Shown: positions 1 to 12,300, numbered from the stretch's first letter. The stretch is DNA of 64,000 nucleotides from Sordaria brevicollis (GCA_033439795.1 JAUTDP010000005.1:1455001-1519000); one strand, 5' to 3'. Notes: generated by a model from the letters alone, not told the origin. A program made the numbers and translations.

Positions 1-1037
1 CTTCCTTTCCATCCTCATGATAAACAAGCACAACATTCAGAACAACCGATCGTCTCGGGACGGAACAGGTAACCTCCGTCCGTAACAATCCGGGGCATGT
101 CGACTTTTTCGAGGGAGGCTTTATGAACGGGAGCTCGCCTTTGGTCCATTCTACGGTGTAATAACCCCTACAGCTCCAGCAGCGCCATCAACATGGGATA
201 TATTAAAATTAGCGTTCCCTCCAAGATTATACAACGACAATGGAAGAAAACTCTTCCTTTGCTCGTGGACATGGGCGTGGTTCTTACCCATGCCCACTTC
301 TCTCTAGACGGTACCGAGAGGAAAGCAAAACCAGACCAGCGGTAAGCTATTTTCCCTCGAGCCCTATCACCAAGTTGGTCTAGAGGAGAGCAAGGTAAAG
401 TAGCATCGGCGAATCAGCCGTCGGTCCCAAAGGTCGGGGCCTGCCCTTCTCATGTTACCCTAGAGACAGGGACGAGAGATGCCCTGAGGTTTTGCAAAGG
501 AGGAGAGAACGGGAAAAGGCAGAAGGTAAACACCAAAGCATCATAGCCGGATCCGTTCTCCATGCTTCAGTCGTGAGCGGTTCGCTTGGAGGATAATAAG
601 AAGTTCTCCAAATCCTACAAGATTTGCTGGACTGGTTGTGGGCTAGCAAGCTACAGACAGTGATACATGGGTATCAAGTGGAAAGAAATAGTATGTAGGA
701 TACTGGTACAGCATGAAGATATGTAACGGCGGAGAAGATGGTGCGTGGGGTTGAGTCCCGAGACGACGGGATAGACGGGTCTCGATTCCACCTCCTACCC
801 CCGGTTCATGGTCGTAGTAACGGGCCCGAGGCTGTGTTCCCGGTTATGTAACGGGCGGAGTTCGGGGTCTTTATACGTACGGAGATTTCCATGTCAGGAG
901 CAACCGTCTTGAGGTTTTCTGGGAGCTACCATGTTGGAACTTTCTCTTTCTCTTTCCTTTTCACCATCTTTTCGAGCTTCTGAGTGACGGGACACTTTCA
1001 CAGCAATCACATATCCACGACATATACCTCAGAAAAA
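1..1037. other. Intergenic, no gene recognised
   Basis: I see no reading frame with coding character or a recognisable family in this stretch. The longest open frame (455-649, minus) is 64 codons of unbiased composition. The right end, from about 900, is the upstream region of the esterase gene that starts at 1038. Confidence 0.6.
943..966 (+). promoter_or_regulatory. Pyrimidine-rich tract upstream of esterase gene
   Basis: A CT-only run (mostly CTTTCT repeats) lies about 75-95 bp before the ATG at 1038. CT-rich tracts at this distance are common near transcription starts in filamentous ascomycetes. The role here is inferred from position only; no TATA box is obvious. Confidence 0.35.
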
Positions 1038-1960
1038 ATGGCGGTAAGATCTCCCATGTGTACATCAAGCAAGAAATGAGTTGATACTTTATACTAACCA
1101 TTAACATAACAGGTCTCATATCCCCAAATTGTTCTCTTTGGCGATTCCCTGTTTCAGGGTGCGGCGAATCTCGAGGACGGCTTCTGTTTCCAAGCTGCGC
1201 TCCAACAGCGTACGTTTTCTTTCCGTCGACTGTTCACGAGTTCGCTTGGATGATCAATTTAACTGATTCAACCCTTCAAGAGGTCCTTCGCCGATTTGAC
1301 GTCGTCAACCGTGGTCTCTCGGGCTACAACACTTCTAATGCCCTGAAGCTTTTGCCTCAGATCATCTCTCCCCCGGGTCCAGGCATTCCCAGGATTGCCT
1401 ATCTGTTCATTCTCTTGGGTGCCAACGATGCCGCCCTTCCTCGGCCCGTCAACAACCAACACGTCGACTTGGACAAGTACAAGCAAAACCTGGTCTCCAT
1501 CATCACCCATCCCAATATTGCCGCCCACAACCCCCAGATCTTCCTTGTCACGCCCCCGCCCTTGGACGAGCTGAAGACGTCCGAGACGGACAACGGCGTC
1601 CGCAAGCACCGCGTCAGCGCCTCCTACTCCGAGGCCGTCCGCCAGGTGGCCGCTGAGCAATCAGTCGGCTTGATCGATCTCTGGAAGGCCATCATGGAGT
1701 ATGCCATCTCCAAGACGCCCGGTTTTGACAGGTCCAAGGGTAACCTGGGTGACCCCGAGTCGGGTGAGAGGGGCCATCTGAAGGAGTTGTTGCCGGATGG
1801 ACTACATCTGAGCGCCGCAGCATACAGGGTTTTCTATGATGTGGTGAAGCCGCATCTGGGTAAGGAGTGGGAGGGGACGAACGATGAGGAGAGGGTTGGG
1901 TATGTGTTGCCGGACTGGAAGGTGGCGCCTTGGTTGGACGAGGATGTGTCGAAGCCTTGA
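1038..1960 (+). CDS. GDSL/SGNH-family esterase, isoamyl acetate hydrolase (IAH1) type
   Basis: Three exons: 1038-1043, 1113-1209 and 1281-1960. They encode 260 residues. Intron 1 (1044-1112) has GTAAGA, a TACTAACC branch site and CAG; intron 2 (1210-1280) has GTACGT, CTGAT and AAG. The spliced N-terminus reads MAVSYPQIVLFGDSLFQ, so the block I Ser sits in GDSLF. It is followed by the block II-like NRGLSGYN, block III GAND (in LLGANDAALP), and block V PDGLHLS with the catalytic Asp and His. The length fits the yeast Iah1 / plant CPRD49 family, small cytosolic esterases that hydrolyse acetate esters such as isoamyl acetate. No signal peptide is visible. The substrate is inferred from family. 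The first exon codes for only two residues, so a start at an internal ATG (1250) would lose the nucleophile and is wrong. Confidence 0.9.
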
Positions 1961-4157
1961 GTTTGTTGTTGATGTTCTCTGCTCAGAACCTGGCGAGGAA
2001 ATATTAATTGATAATTTCACGGGTCAATATTCAAGAGCAGCTGGTTCGCCAGTCCCAATTTCGCTCTCGTAAGTGAGTAATAAGCTGAAATCACGTTGGG
2101 AATTGTCTCAATCATTTGTGGGGAGATATACAATACACGATCTGATGTTTGGGAAATTCAGAGAGAGTTTCATAATCTGTGGGGGAAGGTAGGGGTAGCT
2201 GTCATGGCGGGGCATTATGATGCTCGCTTATGTCATTTGGCGCCGGCTGTTATTTGGATACTTTCGATCTAATGGTCCGTTGCAGAATAGACAAGGAAAG
2301 GGTAAGAGTAAGTCAAAGTCATCTCATGCTGAAGCACACAGGAAGGTTCCATGAGCACACTGCTCTATGTGTTTCAAACGGCTTGCTGGGGCGACATGGG
2401 ATTAGTTAAAGTAGGAGGTTGGCGGGTGTATAAGTGATTCAATCCGGCATAGTATCTCTACCGACATGCCGCCGCCGCCGTCGACATGTGAGACTGCCGC
2501 CCGTGCTCTCCCGGCCTCCAATGCCCCGAGTTTCCAAGGACTTTTATTGTAGTCATCCGGCCAGCAAAGAGGGCTGTTTTTGGTTGTTTCACAGCATTCG
2601 CAACGCCGAATGCCCCTGCCTTGGGGGGTGCTTGGCCTGCCTCACTCCTGCCTTCCCAGGGGCATGCGATGCCGTCCAGCCGTCGCCCACCGCGGCGTGG
2701 GACGTGCGTGGAGTGCAGCCCAGTGGGAGTGTGGTTGCGCCTGCCCAATCCACAGGGAGCAATGGATCACTGCAGCTGCTTGATGAGCATCATTGGGCAG
2801 GTGCAGCCTATCAATAGCCCTTGCCGCGGACATGCCCTTTGAGAATTGCGCAGTGTAGCAGGCACACTTCACCTCCAGTCCCGTCCTGAGCCGTCCCGTA
2901 CCTCTAGGCTGGAAAAGAACCGAAAGAGAACTCCACCGAAACCGTCCACGACAAGCCTTGTCTCGCCCAGCGCAACGGCGTCTTTCTTTTCCATTCAGTT
3001 TGCACCTTGACCTAGCAATTCTTCATCTTCTGCTCGCACGCACCACCTCAACAGTTCTCACCTGAAGAGACGCCCACACCAAAACACGCACCGCACACAA
3101 CTTGTCGAGTCAATTCCAACATTTACCGTAATCGCCATTTCCATATTCAAATAGACCACGCCGTCAAAGACGTCGGAATAGGCCCTTTTTATACTCTTGT
3201 TTGCATCCCGGTCGAGCGCTAGAGCCCAGCACTCAGCGTCATTCGGTTCCGCGATCCAAAAGACGTCAGGGCAACGCCGGCTTCATCCCTCCACTGATCA
3301 CCGCGTCCCGTCCTTCCCGTTGTTGACGACCCTCGATCACCGCTCCCGCCAGACATCTATCTATTTGACGTTTGTTTACCACTCAGACGCCATCGAAGCT
3401 GTCTTTGCCTGGAAAAGTACTCCCCAGCTCTTTCTTCGGGTGAAATAGGCCGAACGACATTCACGCCCAAGCTCCACCTGCGGCCATACCCAGCGTGTCT
3501 CTGGTGGATCGAGAAGATTCTCAAATCTCGAATTCGCTCGCTGCTCCCGCGTCAACTCAACTTCCCTCGACACCTCCTCTTGTCTGACATCTCCGCAAGG
3601 ATTTCTATTCAACGCCTCTCTCACGATTGCTCCTGCCGCACACGTTCGTGTTGCTAGTCCGTACTCAACGCCATATACGTCTGTCGACTTCCTTGGCGGC
3701 TGGCAACCCCAACCTCGCAGCAACTCAACAATCGTCCAAACCCGAACCCCTCACGCTTCCGCTAAAGCTCAGTGTTTCCTCCAACGCCACCCAGAATTGT
3801 ACAAGCGAGAAAAGGTCTTCTGTTGGTAGAATCTGGCGAAGGATACACGCAGGTGTGTGGGAACCATTTCTCAAGACCGCGGTGGTCCTTCGCGGGCGAT
3901 GAGGGGGAGGGTGGACCTCGATATCTGAAATACAAACAGGGTCGAGGTCATATCAAGACGGCCTTCAGCCTCCGACACGCACAGTCATACACCAGTAGAT
4001 ACGCTTGAGAAGCTGCAGTCGATATACCAGTGCGACCAACTTTTACTTTGGTTTACTCTAATTCTGTTTCCACAACCCCCCGGTCCGTCAGCTGCATTGG
4101 GCACATATCTCCAACGTCGACAGTCTTGCGATCATTCTCTCGTCTCACCACCTGGGC
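1961..4157. other. Intergenic and probable long 5' leader, no gene recognised
   Basis: Several short open frames exist (for example 2434-2817 plus, 3376-3723 minus), but none shows a recognisable domain or intron-joined continuation, and frames overlap on both strands. From about 2990 onward the plus strand is rich in CT, CAC and CAA tracts typical of fungal promoters and 5' UTRs. Several ATGs occur before the gene start at 4158, so the leader may carry upstream ORFs. Confidence 0.5.
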
Positions 4158-6299
4158 ATGGATCCGCGTCTCATCGTCACCCGCGAAGAACTATACGATG
4201 TCCAGATGGACTTGAAGCGCATTCATTCCATCCAGCATCAGCACTCGGAGCGGTTACGATTGTTGGAAAAGCGCCAGGCTGACGATGCCGCCTTGAAGTC
4301 TGTCTGGAGCTCGCCATTTCCAAGTATGCTTGGGACAACAACCCCCCAGCATGGTCAGACTTTCACAGCCCATGATAGTCCCTTTGTCAACCAGGGCTTC
4401 ACTAACAACACTGCAGGGCCAGTCCACCTGCCGGCCAGCGTTCTGTTTGATGACCTTGACGAGCAGGGAGAGAATTTGCTTGGTAGACTGCAGCTGGAAC
4501 CCGAAGACGAACCTATAAGACGAGGGGCAGCATCAAGGGCGAATAGTGTGCGTTTTGATGAAAGCGCTTTGCATGGCTGGGGCGGCCATCATGGTACCCG
4601 TCACTCGACCGAGTATGGATTGACGCGCCCTGGAAGTGGCATGGGAGGCATGGGAGGTCATCCGATGACCGAGCGCTCTCTGTCTCACAAATCGGATGGA
4701 AGGCACAGCTCTGCCGGCCATTCGGTTCATTCAGTGCATTCCAACGCCTCTGGCCGAGCCAGCAGTCTTGGCCTCGACACGAATTTCTCGGTTGGTGGGA
4801 TGGAAGATGACTCTCCCCTTGATGTCCCGGAGCCTCCACCTGGGTTTTTCTATCTGGGTGCTGCTCCGTCCATCATTCGCTGTTGCTTGACTGATAATAT
4901 CACCAACAAAAGGCTTCTTTATGCTGTCGTCTGCACCGGTTCACAGAAGTCCACGGTGGATTACAGCGTGCTGAAAGACCTCCAGCTAACTGGCCAAATG
5001 CAGAGAGGAATGGACGGTGTTTACAGGATCGAACTTCCGGTTTACCTTACAGAGGCTCGAGTTATTCAGTCCAACTCTAGGTCTGTCAGCCCGATTCATC
5101 CACTGCCACCCAGCATCACATGTTCTTTTGAAGTGACAGGCATGGATCAACCGGAAAGTCCTGAAACCAGGAAGAGCATCCGTGTCTTTATCGGTAATCA
5201 CACGTTGAGATTGCATAGTGCGGACCTTTTGCTTTCTCAGAACTCCATGACATTGTATGGTACCGCCAGGGACAAGCTTTCTGTCCCCTTTGTTCGGCCC
5301 GAGGATGACGCGGTCTTCAAGAATCTTGCAGTCACCAATATGGCTCCGGGCAGCAAGCCCAAGCTGAACGCCGCTGCACCCGAGTTCGTTGCTGGCGATA
5401 AATCCGCCAAACCGTCGACTAAAGGCACCGATGAACCTGTCTTAAAGCAAAATGGCGATGCTGCCTCGGAGGGTGCGATCTTGTCACCGGCGCGGTCGCC
5501 TCAGCCAGTCAAGACCAGCACCCAGACAACCAGCACGACATCTGAAGTGGGTGAAGAATATGAGCAAGAGCAACCTCAGCAACAGCAAAAGGTACAGCAG
5601 CAGCCAGCGCCTGCTCCACTTGACTCTGTGCCCTCTGGAGATGCCTCCAAAGACAGTGGCAAGGAAAATGCAACGCCCTCATCGACGACCGACACCGCTC
5701 GTAGGGAACCTAGCGCGGCCATTCGAACTCCGTGGCGCCAAACGGCTGCCAGTCTTGCAGACAAGGACAGTACCCCGTTAAGCGGTTACCAGCCAGCCGC
5801 AAGGGGGCGCAGTATGAAGATCTTGCGGCCGACTAAGATATCGTCCATTAGCAGCAACAGCACTACCGGTCCCAACTCGCCTTCAACTACCCGGTCAACG
5901 GGCACTTTCGAATCTCCCTCCGTTCCGAGGTCCAACGGCACCGATTTGCGACGGACCAAGGGCTCAACTGCCAGCGCGGCGGCCGCCGCCGCCGCGACAG
6001 CGGACGGAAGTCAGAGCAGCACCAACAGCCCTACGGTTGGCAGCTGGGGTCCCTCCAAACGCAGTCTGAGCACCAGTGCTAGCGCTTCCAACCTTGGGAA
6101 CTTGGAAGGTGGCAAGGGCATTGAGACTAGGGAGCAAAGGTCCTCGTCGCTGGCAACTACAGTGGGCAGCCCCATGCATCAGGATGGACTCAAGACGCCA
6201 ACGGCTCCTAGATCGGCCACGAATCCTCTTGGTAGTGCATCGGCGTTTGCTTGGATGGGCAATAAACCGACGGGCAAGGCGTCTGCCAGTCCATTCTAG
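4158..6299 (+). CDS. Conserved-looking fungal protein of unknown function, 713 aa
   Basis: A single uninterrupted frame of 713 codons starts at ATG 4158. Residues 9-50 (REELYDVQ...LEKRQADDA) are charged and heptad-like, probably a short coiled coil. Residues 120-215 are Ser/Gly/His-rich. Residues 226-391 form the one compact block, beginning PPPGFFYLGAAPSIIRCCL and containing VVCTGSQ and RVFIGNHTLRLHSADLLLS, with alternating hydrophobic beta-strand character. After 395 the chain is low complexity: a Glu/Gln tract near 463-480, an Ala run near 610, and abundant Ser/Thr/Pro. No membrane segment is seen. Bases 4324-4416 have GTATGC, CTAAC and CTGCAG signals and a length of 93 nt; if this is an intron the protein shortens in frame to 682 residues. 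I know similar proteins exist in other filamentous fungi but cannot assign a function. Confidence 0.85.
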   Translation: MDPRLIVTREELYDVQMDLKRIHSIQHQHSERLRLLEKRQADDAALKSVWSSPFPSMLGTTTPQHGQTFTAHDSPFVNQGFTNNTAGPVHLPASVLFDDLDEQGENLLGRLQLEPEDEPIRRGAASRANSVRFDESALHGWGGHHGTRHSTEYGLTRPGSGMGGMGGHPMTERSLSHKSDGRHSSAGHSVHSVHSNASGRASSLGLDTNFSVGGMEDDSPLDVPEPPPGFFYLGAAPSIIRCCLTDNITNKRLLYAVVCTGSQKSTVDYSVLKDLQLTGQMQRGMDGVYRIELPVYLTEARVIQSNSRSVSPIHPLPPSITCSFEVTGMDQPESPETRKSIRVFIGNHTLRLHSADLLLSQNSMTLYGTARDKLSVPFVRPEDDAVFKNLAVTNMAPGSKPKLNAAAPEFVAGDKSAKPSTKGTDEPVLKQNGDAASEGAILSPARSPQPVKTSTQTTSTTSEVGEEYEQEQPQQQQKVQQQPAPAPLDSVPSGDASKDSGKENATPSSTTDTARREPSAAIRTPWRQTAASLADKDSTPLSGYQPAARGRSMKILRPTKISSISSNSTTGPNSPSTTRSTGTFESPSVPRSNGTDLRRTKGSTASAAAAAAATADGSQSSTNSPTVGSWGPSKRSLSTSASASNLGNLEGGKGIETREQRSSSLATTVGSPMHQDGLKTPTAPRSATNPLGSASAFAWMGNKPTGKASASPF

Positions 6300-6888
6300 A
6301 AAAAAGACGAGTAGTTCGTCTCGTCTAGTGGTCCGTTTTAGAGTTTGGTGTTGCACCTCGAAGAGTCGAACTGAGCATACAAAAAAGGTGTGAAAAGCAA
6401 TAGCGAAGAGAAGCGGTGCAGCAATGGAGCGTGCAGAAAAAAGCCATAACTCGTGTTCTAAGAAAAGCTGGATAATATCGGAGTGTATTGCTGAATTCTA
6501 CATAACAAGAGCTCCTTTGCCAGGCCATAACTTGATAATACTGTCCATTTAAAAGGCTTTAAACTACGGACGGGAAAAGTACTTTTCATTCTTTTTACCG
6601 ACTTGCCGCAACGATGGCAGCACAAAGTAAACAGCAAAGAGGGATTTGAAACAAAGTTTGTGTGTTCCGATATATGTCATATACAGGCTTTCCCACATAC
6701 GACCGGGTATCTACATACATAAAAACCAAGATGGATGGCAACAAGCATCCTGTTAACTCTGCTTGCTTGACATGCTGTTGTTCTTTTTCATCCCATTGAT
6801 ACGCCAATGCTTCTTCTTCCTCCCTTTCCCTTTTTGAGCCAGGATTTCTCACTTGCCAAAACCCCTGGTCCTACCTATCCTCCGCAAC
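6300..6888. other. Convergent intergenic, 3' UTRs
   Basis: The 713-aa gene (plus) and the methyltransferase gene (minus) converge here. The sequence is moderately AT-rich with no supported coding frame and presumably holds both polyadenylation regions. Confidence 0.6.
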
Positions 6889-8365
6889 TCATCCTTCAAG
6901 GGTGGTGAGATTCGACCGTTGAGACACAGGCCTTCCTTCTTGCCCCGTCGTTGCGTCCGAAATGGCCGTCTTGACCGTCTTGACAGATCTGATCGTGCTC
7001 TGATCTCCATCCCGCAGAGTCCCGCTGTCAGACTCGGCCGGTGGTAGTATTGACCCGCCCTTGCCGGCCAACCACTGCTCCTGCGCCGTTGGTTTCCTGG
7101 CGACCATGACCCGCAGCTTGATCACGAAGCTGCCTGTTCTCGAGGCGTCGTCGGCAATCGCCCTCGTCTCCTGTGCCGTCTGCTTGCACATCTCCCGCAC
7201 CACTTTGGGGTCCCATCCCAGAACTTTTGTCAGGGACCGTAGGCAGCACGCTTCGAGTCCTGTGACAACCGTGAACAGCCAGAAGCTCCCGTAGCTGCTG
7301 TTCTCGCGTGCTCCGACGCCCATGTCGTACACGGTCTCCTTGTGGTCCACGTACCCGACCGACTCGAGGAGGTCCTTGCTCATGTGGTCGATCCCGCGCG
7401 GCCGCCCTGTCACACGCGCGGCTTCCAAGATGCCTTCGCACAGTAGGTGTGCGGGTGAGTCTGGCGAGTAGTGCGACAAGAAATTCTCCGAGGTGAAGTA
7501 GTCGTCGTAGTCGATAACCTCGATCCAGCCGCCTGGTTTAAGGCAGTTGTACGCCTGCTGGTAGATGTAGCGCCAGTCGGAGAAGGCGCCCTCCATGTTC
7601 CGAAAATGGACGAGGTCGACGGTGTCGGCCGGGCGGATCCACTCGTCCTCGGCGTTCTCGATGTGAAATTCGACGTTGAAGGGCACCTGGTGAGTGGGCT
7701 GGATGGGCGCGATGTCGGTCCCAAACACCTCGCACCGGGGATACTTTTCGGCCATTCCTATTGCCCATTCGCCGATGCCTGTGCCGATGTCGAGGATATA
7801 GCGCGGGTTCTCCAGCGGCACCGTGGTCAGCTCAAGGTTGAACAGCTTGAGGTACACTTGGTGAGCTACGTATTGGCGTGTTTGCTCGGTCTGGTCAACG
7901 GGCATGAAGTATTCGCCACAGTAGGTCCGATCGTTCTCGGTGATGTAGTCGACGTCTTCGGCATATAACGTTCGCGATGAGTCACTGAAGAAGAGAATGA
8001 ATACTTGTGAGCAACACGCCTCGTCTACTATCACAGAAACTTTGAGGCCAAGATCATTGAACGCACATTGTAGCATCGTCATGCGCAGAGCCAGAGCCAG
8101 GATTAGGAGGGCGATCGAGTTGGTAGGCGGCCGTCATGCTGGGGTAGGCATCCATAGTGTAGATCGATACAGTGTCTTCGTTCTCGTCGTCCACCTCGAG
8201 CTGAGCAATGGCGGGGTTGCTGTCCATTGTCATCTGAGTGTCTCCTGACGGGCTGATGTTTCCTCCTTGCGGGACTGCTGTCACAGAACCATTTTCATCC
8301 CCAATCGAAGGCCCACGATTTTGGAATTCGTTGGGGCCAGGAGAGGCTCTCTGATTTCGTGGCAT
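6889..8365 (-). CDS. LaeA-like class I SAM-dependent methyltransferase
   Basis: Two exons on the minus strand, 8365-8067 and 7984-6889, join across an 82-nt intron (GTGCGT donor, CTCAC branch, TTCAG acceptor) to give 464 residues. The first 100 residues are disordered and acidic. From residue 107 the sequence YAEDVDYITENDRTYCGEYFMP leads into a Rossmann methyltransferase: motif I is LDIGTGIGEWA (residues 164-174), the acidic residue of motif II is D190 in FGTDIAPIQP, and the post-motif stretch DLVHFRNM is followed by LKPGGWIEV. The architecture matches the many fungal LaeA-like (Llm/VipC/'TAM') methyltransferases annotated as secondary-metabolism or development regulators. LaeA proper has a different segment before motif I, so I do not call it lae-1. 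The C-terminal 60 residues are low complexity. A role in chromatin or metabolite control is inferred from family only. Confidence 0.85.
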
Positions 8366-9300
8366 CTCTTCTTCCTTTTTTGTTTTGTGTTGTACTTTCT
8401 CCTATCTCGCTAGCGAGTGCCTGTTGGTTTTTCTTGGTGTGTTGGCTCGTCGCCTTCTTTTACCCATTAGATTCGTCGGTGAATAATTGCTGAAATAGCG
8501 AGCTGCCTGAAGGACCGCATGAGAAGAAGCCGCTTGAAGTGAGAGGACGGCAGTGATTTTGTCGTTTTCGTTTCCCTCATACAACGGTAGTTGCTTTATC
8601 AAACGAGGGTGTGGAGAAAAGAGACACACACAAGGGTTGGGGAAACCGAAGAGAAAAAAGAAAACCGAGACAGGAAGCGAGGAACGGGAGGAGGTATAGT
8701 CGGTAGAGGTAGGAGGTGAGGTGGGATGAAGGAGATCCCGGGTTATTCCAGACCTCTCTTCGCTCTGTCTGATCGGGGTCGAATGGGAGGCGGCCAGATA
8801 GGAAGGCCAGCCAGATGGAGAGGACGTAACGGGTACCACCAGAACGGGACGGGACTGGCTAGAGTTCTGTCGTGGGCCGTCCGTCTTTCTATCAAGACAA
8901 GACCGGGGCAAAAACAAAAACAAAAAAAACAAAAAAAAAAAAAAAAAAAAAAAAAAGTGAGAAAAGAAGACGACTTCAGGTTCACAACAGCGAAGAGAAG
9001 GAGAGAGGCGACCGGGACTGTTGACCGAGAGCAAAGAGCCTGGCGTCTGGCTCTAGGCCCGCAATTAATAAAGTGAGGGTGGAAGACGGGCATAACGGGC
9101 TAGCGCGCTTTGTAGCTACACTCTAGCCCTGGTAAGTTCGTTAGCGCTGGACTTTACAGAGGACTCTTCGGAACTCAACCAATTTTCCACAAAACAACAC
9201 GCAAGAAATTGGTATCAACCTACTTGGGTTCCTCTACTTCATGCAGAATTTCCATTTTATTATATTGAACGTGGTAGTTTCGTTGCTGTTCTGTCAATTT
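8366..9300. other. Upstream region of the methyltransferase gene
   Basis: No convincing gene. Open frames on both strands are created by A-rich and CT-rich simple sequence. It is most likely promoter and 5' leader of the minus-strand methyltransferase. Confidence 0.5.
8910..8956. repeat. Poly(A)/poly(T) tract
   Basis: An A-rich run interrupted by three C residues ends in a pure run of 26 A (8931-8956). Read on the minus strand it is a poly(dT) tract about 550-590 bp upstream of the methyltransferase start. Such tracts exclude nucleosomes in fungal promoters. No target-site duplication or retroposed body marks it as a retrotransposon tail. Confidence 0.8.
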
Positions 9301-12300
9301 TTGCAGGCCCCTGTCACAAGAACCGCGCTAACAAAACTTCCAGGGCTGATGTGTAGTGCCCCTTGGGGTCGCCTTTAGTCTCCTTGGAGCTAACAGTGGC
9401 TCCTTGGCATGCCCGGCGCCGGGAACCCAGGAAGGCAGGCCCGGGCCAGTGTTCTGAGTTCTCATTGTGAGAAATGCGCACTGCGTGGTGGTGGGTGAGT
9501 GGACTTGTGCAGCAGTGAGGTGCCGTAGCGCACACCGTACCACTGGGATTTGGGACGTGTTTTGGGACTGCACTTCCAATTTGCCCGTTGTCATGATCGC
9601 TTCATCCCATCCATCCATCCACATCATTGCGGAAGGAATCCACCTCAGGGACGGGACGACGAGAGCGGAGAAGGGTGAGCTGGGACGAACCGCAATGAAC
9701 GAGGTCCACCCCCATGGGACGGGATGGGATACACGGCACGGCGGCGCTGGACCGCACCGGCTCGTTGGTGCTGCAGATGTGTACTTGCAGTCGACAGGAC
9801 AGCTGGTAGCCAGTTGCAAGATAGATTTCCAGGGGCATGGAGCAGACTTGCAGACTGTCTCACTGTCCGGCTTTCCCCCGAATGGCCACTCACAGCCCGG
9901 GATTCGATTGGCGTTGTCGTTGATAAATCACCACGACCACGATTGTGCCGCGAAACTGCCTCGGTAGCAATCGTTCTTGCCGTGCTCTTCAAAGCCGGCC
10001 CGGATGACACCTTGATGGTACCTGAAGGAGATCAATGATCATGCTGTGCGTACCCAAAGTGACCTGACATGTTGTTTTACCAGGAGGCCGGATATGTCGT
10101 ATCACAAAAAGTGCATCGAATTGCATTGCAAGAGGGACAACGACACGAGCGGGGCAAGCAATTCCTGGTGTTCCCGTACCCCCGCCGTGTCTGTGCTTTG
10201 TGGTGTTTTCCGACAAGAGATGCATCGCCTGAGGCCATATTCCATGGCCACACCATGGTCATATTCCGTTGACCGTCTTATCCAGCTGCCGGATCGAGAG
10301 GTGCTTTCCGACACCCAGCCTCACAGCCAAGGCCTAGCAAATCAATGCCGAACAGACCGTGCGTGTTGACCTTGTATACTAGTACAGGGCACCGAGAGGC
10401 ACTTCATGACCGGCACTGAAAATGTGGTGGGGTCAGCCGCGACGGAAGGAATGGAGGATGGACGGTCAGCGACGGTGCAGTGCCGTGGTGTATAGAAATG
10501 GGGTCCGTCTGGTGCATTGGGTGATGAGAGCAAAAGGGGAACATGGGCAACAAGAGAGGGAAGAAAAAAAAAGAAAAAAAAAAGAGGAAACTGTCGACCT
10601 CTCGTAACAGACGCCAATCCAAGCAGACAGAACGGGGGAAGTGTCCAATCAGAAACACGCAATCCCGAGCCGCTGCGGCCCCGACTCCCGGGTACTCTGT
10701 CCCTTCCCTTTTCACCTGCAAAAAAGACCCATCGCATTTCTCGGGCGCGCTTCCCCGTCTGCAAATGCACTCCTGCAGCATCTCGGGTCGTTCTTTCTCT
10801 CCTCCTTCCTTCCTTTCCTTCTCTCATCCTCGGCCTTTCTTGGCGTCGCTTCTCCTCTCCTCCTCCTTCCTTCAGTTTCGTCAGTTGGCTCTCAATCAAA
10901 CCCGACAACATCGGCCTTTCCGCTCGATGCGTGTATCCCACAAAGACCCCGAAGTTGACCAAGTTCGCCATTGGACACCAACTCAACCACGTATATAATT
11001 CAAACCCTTACGTACCTCCGAGATATCACAGTCTACACCGTACACAACGGATCATGTTATACAAAGTCTGTAACAAGACAGCATCCGACAGCCCCGACAG
11101 CCCCGCGGGAGTGTCAGCGGCAGACGGACATATCCCCGAGACACATCATCTTCGTCCCAAGCCATCACCTTCCTGCAACTACCCTAAATCAATGTCTTCT
11201 CCCGTCAACCAGCTGAATGGGACCAGACCCGAAACCCGGTGCGCTGGACTCGGGACCGCCGCCTTGAGGAGGCACAATTCTTGGTGCCATGTGGACTACG
11301 ATTCCGTCTTTAAACCAAGGTTCGGCCGGTCAGAACTAAGGTAGGTACGTGTGTCCACTTCCCTCGTTCGTTCGGTTGTCTCCCACGAATGAGAGACCTG
11401 TTGTACAACATGGACACTATACAAGTAAATAGGTTCATCAATGCGCGAACGACAATCAATCCATTAAAACTTTGTGGGGCAGGACGCAAGAATGGAAAAT
11501 CCCCTTGGCCAACAAGTCGTTGGAGAAATTGACGGAACGTACAGTAGCGGGAGATGCAATCCCAATCCTCCGGACCGGTAAGAGGAAGGTGGATATTCCT
11601 TCTGCGTTTTTATACCGAAAGTAAAAACGACAGGAGTGAAGTTCCAGGCGGCAGCCAGAGAGATGTGATACCTGCGACTATGCCGCAGCCACCTTTCGAG
11701 GTACGTAGGTACCCTAACAGTTATTCTTTTCTTTCTCCGATCCAGGCCCCCCCTTCCCCCAGCAAGTGCTTATTTTCGTGGATTGATGCGCTCGCTCGCT
11801 TGGTACCTGGCGTGAGCTACCAGACTATAGGACCCCACACAGATCTTTTACCCATTCCAGTTATTGCTGTTCGAGGTCGTGTTCTGTGGGCGGGAAGACG
11901 CACCTTCGGATTTATGACCCATGGAACTCCGGATATATGTGCTCTGTTTTACCATGTCATGAACTTTGATCGTGGTTCCGCTTCGTGGTCTGGCCCCGGT
12001 GACCCCGGGCCCCCGACCCGGGACGAAGTTCGGGAAATACCTATATTCCGTCATTTAGAATTCTCACAGGAGGGCTCAACTTGATTCACTTGACTACAAC
12101 CTCCAATGAATGCAAGAAGAGTGGCCAGCAAATGGTTCTCCCATCAGGTAGAGGTCTGGTTGATCAAGACATACCATGATGTTTAACACACGACACTAAG
12201 CAGAGAGGAGATAACATGTCGTTCACCAGCGGTTCATGCTCACTTGAATATCCCAACCAAACTCATGGCATGGCGGATAAAAGACATCATATTCTTTACA

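Noticed and set aside
1268..1660. 130-codon open frame antisense to the esterase
   Set aside because: Shadow of the sense exon, which carries clear SGNH motifs.
6889..8365. Assignment of the methyltransferase as the LaeA/LAE-1 orthologue
   Set aside because: The segment before motif I (YITENDRTYCGEYFMP) fits LaeA-like paralogues rather than LaeA itself, so only the family name is used.
8910..8956. Poly(A) tail of a LINE or processed pseudogene
   Set aside because: No retroposed body, no target duplication and no coding relic adjoin it.
8402..9034. 210-codon minus-strand frame upstream of the methyltransferase
   Set aside because: Contains a long Phe run translated from the poly(T) tract; composition is that of a promoter/leader.
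10517..11344. 275-codon open frame, plus strand
   Set aside because: Starts at TTG, spans poly-A and CT-rich simple sequence, has competing frames on both strands and no recognisable domain.
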